Below, one piece after another: positions 3,390 through 7,443 of a DNA stretch of 7,443 nucleotides. The DNA is from Methanomassiliicoccaceae archaeon UBA537 (GTDB lineage Archaea; Thermoplasmatota; Thermoplasmata; Methanomassiliicoccales; Methanomethylophilaceae), in assembly GCA_002504495.1 (NCBI GenBank), contig DATC01000115.1, forward strand, positions 1-7,443, in the 5' to 3' direction. Position 1 is the first letter of the stretch. Each line of letters opens with the position of its first letter. The notes beneath the pieces were generated by a model that had not been told where the DNA came from, made no database searches, and saw nothing but the letters and a program-made list of their open reading frames with translations. The position numbers and the translations under genes were made by a program.

Positions 3390-6131
3390 GTGGTCAAAGG
3401 TTCGAATGAATCCCCAGAACAAAGGCTCAGACGCGCGGCATCGATGGATGCTGACGCTGTGCTGAATGAGTATGAGAGCAGGCCCGAGGGTCATTTCAAC
3501 GAGGAGCTCACCACTTCTCGCATCAAATACGGGAAGAACACGGTCACGAACCACAACAAGCATCAGGTTCTGAAGAGGCTGTATCGTTCTTTCGTCAACT
3601 ACTTCATCATAGTTCTTGCGGTCATAGACGTCCTATGGATGGTTCTGGACCCGGATATCATCTACTTCATAATCCTCACGACCCTGATCGTGGTCAGCGG
3701 GACCGTCACGTTCATCCAGGAGACCCGCAGCAGCAAAGCGGCGGCGAAGCTGGTCAGCATGGTGACGACGATCATCACCGTCGTCCGCGAGGACTGCGAG
3801 ATCGAGGTCGATTCCAAGGAGCTCGTCGTCGGAGACATAGTCATCCTGGATACGGGGGACATGATCCCTGCGGATGTCAGGATCATCGAGTCCAACCATC
3901 TCAAGGTGGACCAGTCTGCTCTCACAGGGGAATCGAATGCCGCCAGCAAGCATTCCGCGGCCATTCCCGGAGAGGGGACCCCTCTCGGATGCGACAATCT
4001 CGCGTTCATGGGCACCAGCGTCGTCGGCGGATCCGCCAAGGCCGTCGTCGTCGCCGTCGGCGACGATACGATCTTCGGAAACATGGCCGAATCCCTCAGC
4101 AGGAAGAAGCCGTCGACCACCTATGACAAGGGATCGAAGGCCATCACCAGGGTTCTTCTGAAGATCATGCTCCTCATGGTCCCTCCCGTGTTCGCCATCA
4201 TGGTGTTCAAAGGCTATTCCGAGGGTACCGAGGATTACCTCATCGAGGCCGTGAAGTACGCTCTCACGCTCGCCATCGGTCTGATGCCGGAGATGCTGGC
4301 GACCATAGTGTCGACCAATCTGGCCAAGGGATCCATCGACATGGCTAAGAAGAAGGTCATCGTCAAGGACGTGACCGCGATCCAGAATTTCGGAGCCATG
4401 GACGTGCTGTGCTCCGACAAGACCGGAACGCTGACGCAGAACCGCATTTCTGTCAAGGACTGCAGCGACCTCTACGGCAACAGCAGCCACACCGTGGAGC
4501 TGTACGCCTGCCTCAATGCCAAGCACCTCCGTTCGGCCACCAATCAGATAGACTGGGCTCTCCAGGAGTACTCCGACGAGAACCTCGATTCGGATGAGAT
4601 GGACGCCTACCGGGGAGTCGGGGACGTCCCGTTCGACTTCAACAGGAGGCGCGCCACCGTCGTCGTCGGGCACGGGGACGACGTCGATCTCATGATAACC
4701 AAGGGCGCCATTCCCGAGCTGCTCTCCATCTCCTCCGCATATCTGGATGAGAACAGGGATATCAGGCCTCTCGATGACGCCAAGGTCAACGAGATCATGG
4801 GCATGGTCGAGTGGTACAGCACCAAGGGGATGCGCGTCCTCGGAGTCACCCACAAGTACATGCCCTCGGGCAAGACCGAGTTCACCGCCGAGGACGAGGG
4901 GGACCAGATCTTCTGCGGATACGTCGTGTTCACCGATCCTGTCAAGGAATCCGCCAAGGATGCCATCAGGGACATGGCCGAGTACGGCATCGACGTCAAG
5001 GTCCTCACGGGGGACAACGAGTACGTCACCCGCCACGTCTGCGATCAGATAGGCATCGACGTCCACGAGGTCCTTACGGGAGACGTCATCTCCGCGATGA
5101 CGGAGGACGAGCTGAAGGAGAAGGTGGAGGAGATCCATGTCTTCACATCTCTCACTCCGGACAACAAGGCCGCCGTCGTGAAGGCTCTCAAGGCCAACGG
5201 GCACACCGTCGGTCTCATGGGAGACGGAATCAACGATGTCCTCGCCATGAGGAACGCCGACGTCAGCATATCCGTCGACACCGGAACGGACATCGCGAAG
5301 GAGACCGCCAGCATGATCCTGCTGGAGAAGGACCTCAACGTCCTGAAGGCGGGAGCGATCGAGGGCAGGAAGGTCTACGTCAATTCGATAAAGTACGTGA
5401 AGATGATCGGATCGATCAACTTCGGGTACATGTTCTCGCTGATCCTCGGATCCCTTCTGTTCAACTTCGAGCCGATGGGAGCCATCATGATCCTGATCTT
5501 CAACCTGATCAACGACTTCGCATGCCTCTTCACCCCGTGGGACAAGGTCGAGGACGAGTTCGTGCGCGAGCCCAGGCAATGGGATCCGGTGAATCTCAAG
5601 ACCGTCATGTACCACTACGGACCGATGTGCTGCGTCACGGACATCCTGTCATGGTTATTCTTCATATTCGTGCTGCTCAAGTCCGTCGAGGTCACCGGTT
5701 TCGAGGACCTGGGCATCTACAACGGGATGGATGCCGTGCTTAGCGGATACAGGCTGGGAGAGGTCACCGAGGCCGGAGACTTCACCGCGCTGCTGCCCAT
5801 AGCCGTGCTGTTCCAATCGCTCTGGTGCATAGAGCAGTACTGGATGCAGGTGTGGTCGATCCACATAGTCAGGACCAACAAGCTGCCGTTCTTCCAGGCG
5901 TGCTCCGCCAAGATCCTCGTGGCCACCACCATCGTGGCCCTGGCCGTCGGAACGCTGCTTCCGTTCACCGGTCCGCTGTGGGCTAGGATCGCCGAGATCG
6001 ATCTGGTCGATCTCATCCCGATCGATCCGCTATGGCTCATCTGGATGCCGTTCATCGGAGCGGTGTACTTCTTCGGATCGCATCTCATAAAGAGGTACGT
6101 GCTGAAGAAGTACGGATTCTTCGCCTGCTGA
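3390..6131 (+). CDS. mgtA: Magnesium-translocating P-type ATPase (P3B, MgtA type)
   Basis: This 913-residue integral membrane pump uses ATP to import Mg2+. All core motifs are present: TGES (179-182) in the actuator domain, MPEM (299-302) in M4, the phosphorylated D343 in DKTGTLT, KGA (438-440) for nucleotide binding, TGDN (540-543) and GDGIND (611-616). Family-specific stretches include IQNFGAMDVLCSDKTG (331-346), the M6 motif NLIND (705-709) with the conserved Asn and Asp, and PWDK (716-719). About ten membrane segments can be placed: near 68-86, 88-108, 252-273, 287-308, 673-693, 695-714, 743-765, 798-816, 838-860 and 877-898. E. coli MgtA is about 900 residues, so this is full length. GTG 3390 is chosen because residues before Met19 still align with the family; an upstream ATG at 3380 is out of frame. 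The hinge reads NDVLAM where most P-type pumps have NDAPAL. Likely monocistronic, with its own TATA-like box and a following hairpin. Confidence 0.96.
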   Translation: MVKGSNESPEQRLRRAASMDADAVLNEYESRPEGHFNEELTTSRIKYGKNTVTNHNKHQVLKRLYRSFVNYFIIVLAVIDVLWMVLDPDIIYFIILTTLIVVSGTVTFIQETRSSKAAAKLVSMVTTIITVVREDCEIEVDSKELVVGDIVILDTGDMIPADVRIIESNHLKVDQSALTGESNAASKHSAAIPGEGTPLGCDNLAFMGTSVVGGSAKAVVVAVGDDTIFGNMAESLSRKKPSTTYDKGSKAITRVLLKIMLLMVPPVFAIMVFKGYSEGTEDYLIEAVKYALTLAIGLMPEMLATIVSTNLAKGSIDMAKKKVIVKDVTAIQNFGAMDVLCSDKTGTLTQNRISVKDCSDLYGNSSHTVELYACLNAKHLRSATNQIDWALQEYSDENLDSDEMDAYRGVGDVPFDFNRRRATVVVGHGDDVDLMITKGAIPELLSISSAYLDENRDIRPLDDAKVNEIMGMVEWYSTKGMRVLGVTHKYMPSGKTEFTAEDEGDQIFCGYVVFTDPVKESAKDAIRDMAEYGIDVKVLTGDNEYVTRHVCDQIGIDVHEVLTGDVISAMTEDELKEKVEEIHVFTSLTPDNKAAVVKALKANGHTVGLMGDGINDVLAMRNADVSISVDTGTDIAKETASMILLEKDLNVLKAGAIEGRKVYVNSIKYVKMIGSINFGYMFSLILGSLLFNFEPMGAIMILIFNLINDFACLFTPWDKVEDEFVREPRQWDPVNLKTVMYHYGPMCCVTDILSWLFFIFVLLKSVEVTGFEDLGIYNGMDAVLSGYRLGEVTEAGDFTALLPIAVLFQSLWCIEQYWMQVWSIHIVRTNKLPFFQACSAKILVATTIVALAVGTLLPFTGPLWARIAEIDLVDLIPIDPLWLIWMPFIGAVYFFGSHLIKRYVLKKYGFFAC

Positions 6132-6136
6132 GGCGT

Positions 6137-6184
6137 GCAAACAGGGTCCGCTCCGGCGGGCCCTTTCCATCTTTTCCATCTTCC
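6137..6184 (+). terminator. UCCG-tetraloop hairpin plus pyrimidine tract after mgtA
   Basis: AGGGTCCGC (6143-6151) pairs with GCGGGCCCT (6156-6164) over nine base pairs with one G-U, closed by C-G around TCCG, a UNCG-type tetraloop. GCAAAC (6137-6142) precedes it, making the same GCAAACAGG as at 3198-3206. A pyrimidine-rich tail follows, including TTCCATCTT in perfect tandem (6165-6173 and 6174-6182). This is the best terminator candidate in the window. Confidence 0.7.
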
Positions 6185-6206
6185 GACGGTCCCTCGTCCG
6201 AATCAC

Positions 6207-6216
6207 GCTTATAAGA
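6207..6216 (+). promoter_or_regulatory. TATA-like box of the TerB-N-like gene
   Basis: GCTTATAAGA contains CTTATAAG centred about 29 bases before the ATG at 6241, with AATCAC upstream as a weak BRE. This again predicts a transcript with little or no leader. Confidence 0.6.
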
Positions 6217-6240
6217 ATCATAATGCGATGGCGGACTCAT

Positions 6241-7443
6241 ATGTCCAGTCCCTTCACGACCTATTCCGCTTCGTTCCGCGAGGACATCGCTCGCGGATTC
6301 AAGGAGGACGTCGAGAGGTATTCGAAGATACGCGGCAGACTGGCCGAGTTCGTCCCCTCCGACATGCAGAATCCCGATTACAAGGCGCTGCTGGGCCCCA
6401 GGCTGGACTACTACCTCTGGTGGAGGGACTGCGCGGACGGCGGCACGCTCCTCGCCGCCGACTCGGGATACGCCTGGCTCAGATGCACGGAGCTGATCAA
6501 CTCCCCCGGGGACAGGACGGAGGTGCTGAAGGCCATAGTCCGTTTCACGAAGGCCTGCTCCCGCAGCATGAGGCTGGCTCCGATGGTATGCGGGCTCGCG
6601 GAGGAGTACGCGCTGGCCTTCGGCCTGCCTCTGGACGAGATCCCCAGGGAGGCCCCGTTCGCCGAATCCTCTGTCTTGGACACATGGGACCTCACCAGGT
6701 ACCCTATGAGAAGGCCTCGCGCAGGCGCCCTCCTGGACCCGTCCCTGATCAAATGGACGAAGTACGTGCAGATCCCGGACGAGACGATGGAGGACATCGT
6801 CTTCATGTCGCTGAGGGGGATGGACGAGCTGTGCAGGTCCACCAAGGGCTGCGGCGTCGTCAGGGCCTCCGAGCCCGCCATAGGCACCGCGACGATCCGT
6901 CCCTTCCAGAAGTTCTCGTGCTTCTCTCCCGTGGATGCCGTCAGGATGCCCGTGGCGTCCACGAGCGAGGGAGGGTTCCGGGATCTACTGGATGCAATCG
7001 TCCGCCACGCAGTCAGGCTCCTGGCTCCCGGAGTCAAGGGGCTCCCTTCCGTTCCGAGGACCTTCCCCAACGAGTACAGGAAGATAGTGGCATCCGCGGT
7101 CGACGCGGCGAAGGGCGCCGTCGCATGGGACGAGGGGAGGTTCAGGACTCCGCTGCTGTACGGAGAGGGGTTCTGGAAGGACGACGACATCGAGGTCGCC
7201 GCCGAGGACGGGACATCCCCTCCCGTGATAAGGCCCGTGGTCTTCCCGGAGATCGGTCCCCTCGAGATCGGCACCCGTCTGCTCGATTCGAACTGGGATG
7301 CGGAGTCGGACTCGGAGGAGCGCTTCATCTCGTCGGGCCGTCTCCGGACGTCGTACAACGAGATGAGCTTCCTCCAGAAGGCGTTCTATGTGTCCTGGCG
7401 CACGAAGGCCCGTCGCGGGAGATACGGCGACACCGATGCAGGG
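6241..7443 (+). CDS. TerB-N-domain-like protein, C-terminus beyond window
   Basis: 401 codons are open to the right edge. Residues 55-87 fit the TerB-N domain pattern as I recall it, an aromatic-Y-x2-W-R segment followed by G-Y and a helix ending in E-L-I-N: LDYYLWWRD (55-63), then GYAWLRCTELIN (76-87). A Cys/Leu-rich helical stretch follows (92-130), and a long mixed region (160-345) has no motif I know. At 377-401 a second copy begins, FLQKAFYVSWRTKARRG and then YGDTDAG, closer to the family consensus. TerB-N proteins are linked by comparative genomics to tellurite/stress and nucleic-acid-processing gene sets, but no TerB, TerC, TerD or helicase is visible here, so the role is unknown. There is no signal peptide or membrane segment, and a cytosolic location is expected. 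ATG 6241 is the first in-frame start after the TATA-like box; an ATG at 6228 is out of frame. The family call is from memory of the motif, not a search. Confidence 0.65.
   Translation, partial: MSSPFTTYSASFREDIARGFKEDVERYSKIRGRLAEFVPSDMQNPDYKALLGPRLDYYLWWRDCADGGTLLAADSGYAWLRCTELINSPGDRTEVLKAIVRFTKACSRSMRLAPMVCGLAEEYALAFGLPLDEIPREAPFAESSVLDTWDLTRYPMRRPRAGALLDPSLIKWTKYVQIPDETMEDIVFMSLRGMDELCRSTKGCGVVRASEPAIGTATIRPFQKFSCFSPVDAVRMPVASTSEGGFRDLLDAIVRHAVRLLAPGVKGLPSVPRTFPNEYRKIVASAVDAAKGAVAWDEGRFRTPLLYGEGFWKDDDIEVAAEDGTSPPVIRPVVFPEIGPLEIGTRLLDSNWDAESDSEERFISSGRLRTSYNEMSFLQKAFYVSWRTKARRGRYGDTDAG

Noticed and set aside
3399..3415. GGTTCGAAT followed by AATCC, similar to a tRNA T-arm
   Set aside because: Two extra bases break the T-arm, there is no acceptor or anticodon stem, and it lies inside the mgtA coding sequence. 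No sign of an attachment site.
3633..5615. 660-residue open frame antisense to mgtA
   Set aside because: It mirrors the codon bias of mgtA, which rarely uses codons whose complement is a stop. It is His/Asp/Val/Leu-rich with no motif, whereas mgtA is unmistakable on the other strand.
1..7443. CRISPR arrays, insertion sequences, prophage or plasmid signatures
   Set aside because: There are no regularly spaced repeats, terminal inverted repeats, transposase motifs or sharp compositional breaks.

Overview
The window (7,443 bases, GC-rich) looks like chromosomal DNA of an anaerobic archaeon. The signs are a glycerol-1-phosphate dehydrogenase gene (the enzyme that sets archaeal lipid stereochemistry), a superoxide reductase, TATA-like boxes 24-31 bases before each start on the + strand, very short or absent leaders, GTG starts, and AGG/ATA codons in a high-GC background. 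Codon style and gene content fit the Thermoplasmata-type methanogens (Methanomassiliicoccales). That placement is inferred from memory, not tested.

Layout. 1-1003 (minus): egsA, lacking only its last few codons at the left edge. 1063-1593 (plus): a small Fe-S/FMN flavoprotein. 1571-2218 (minus): a 215-residue protein of unknown function whose 3' end overlaps the flavoprotein gene tail to tail. 2291-2662 (plus): desulfoferrodoxin. 2747-3190 (plus): a highly charged helical protein of unknown function. 3191-3389: an intergenic stretch with a tetraloop hairpin, a T6 tract and a small Arg-rich open frame. 3390-6131 (plus): a complete MgtA-type P-type ATPase. 6241-7443 (plus): a TerB-N-like protein running off the right edge.

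Most genes appear to be single transcription units. Two intergenic gaps (near 1038 and 2260) each hold one AT-rich element placed to serve divergent genes. The three + strand genes from dfx to mgtA are each followed by a GC-rich hairpin capped by a stable tetraloop (GCGA, GAAA, UCCG), and two of these hairpins share the same 9 bases at their 5' side. The flavoprotein and superoxide reductase suggest a redox or oxygen-protection theme; the other genes have no obvious functional link. No CRISPR array, insertion sequence, tRNA or rRNA was seen. Nothing here is convincingly a new system. The most interesting items are the tetraloop terminators, a repeated Y-x2-W-R motif in the TerB-N-like protein, and a possible short leader frame before mgtA.
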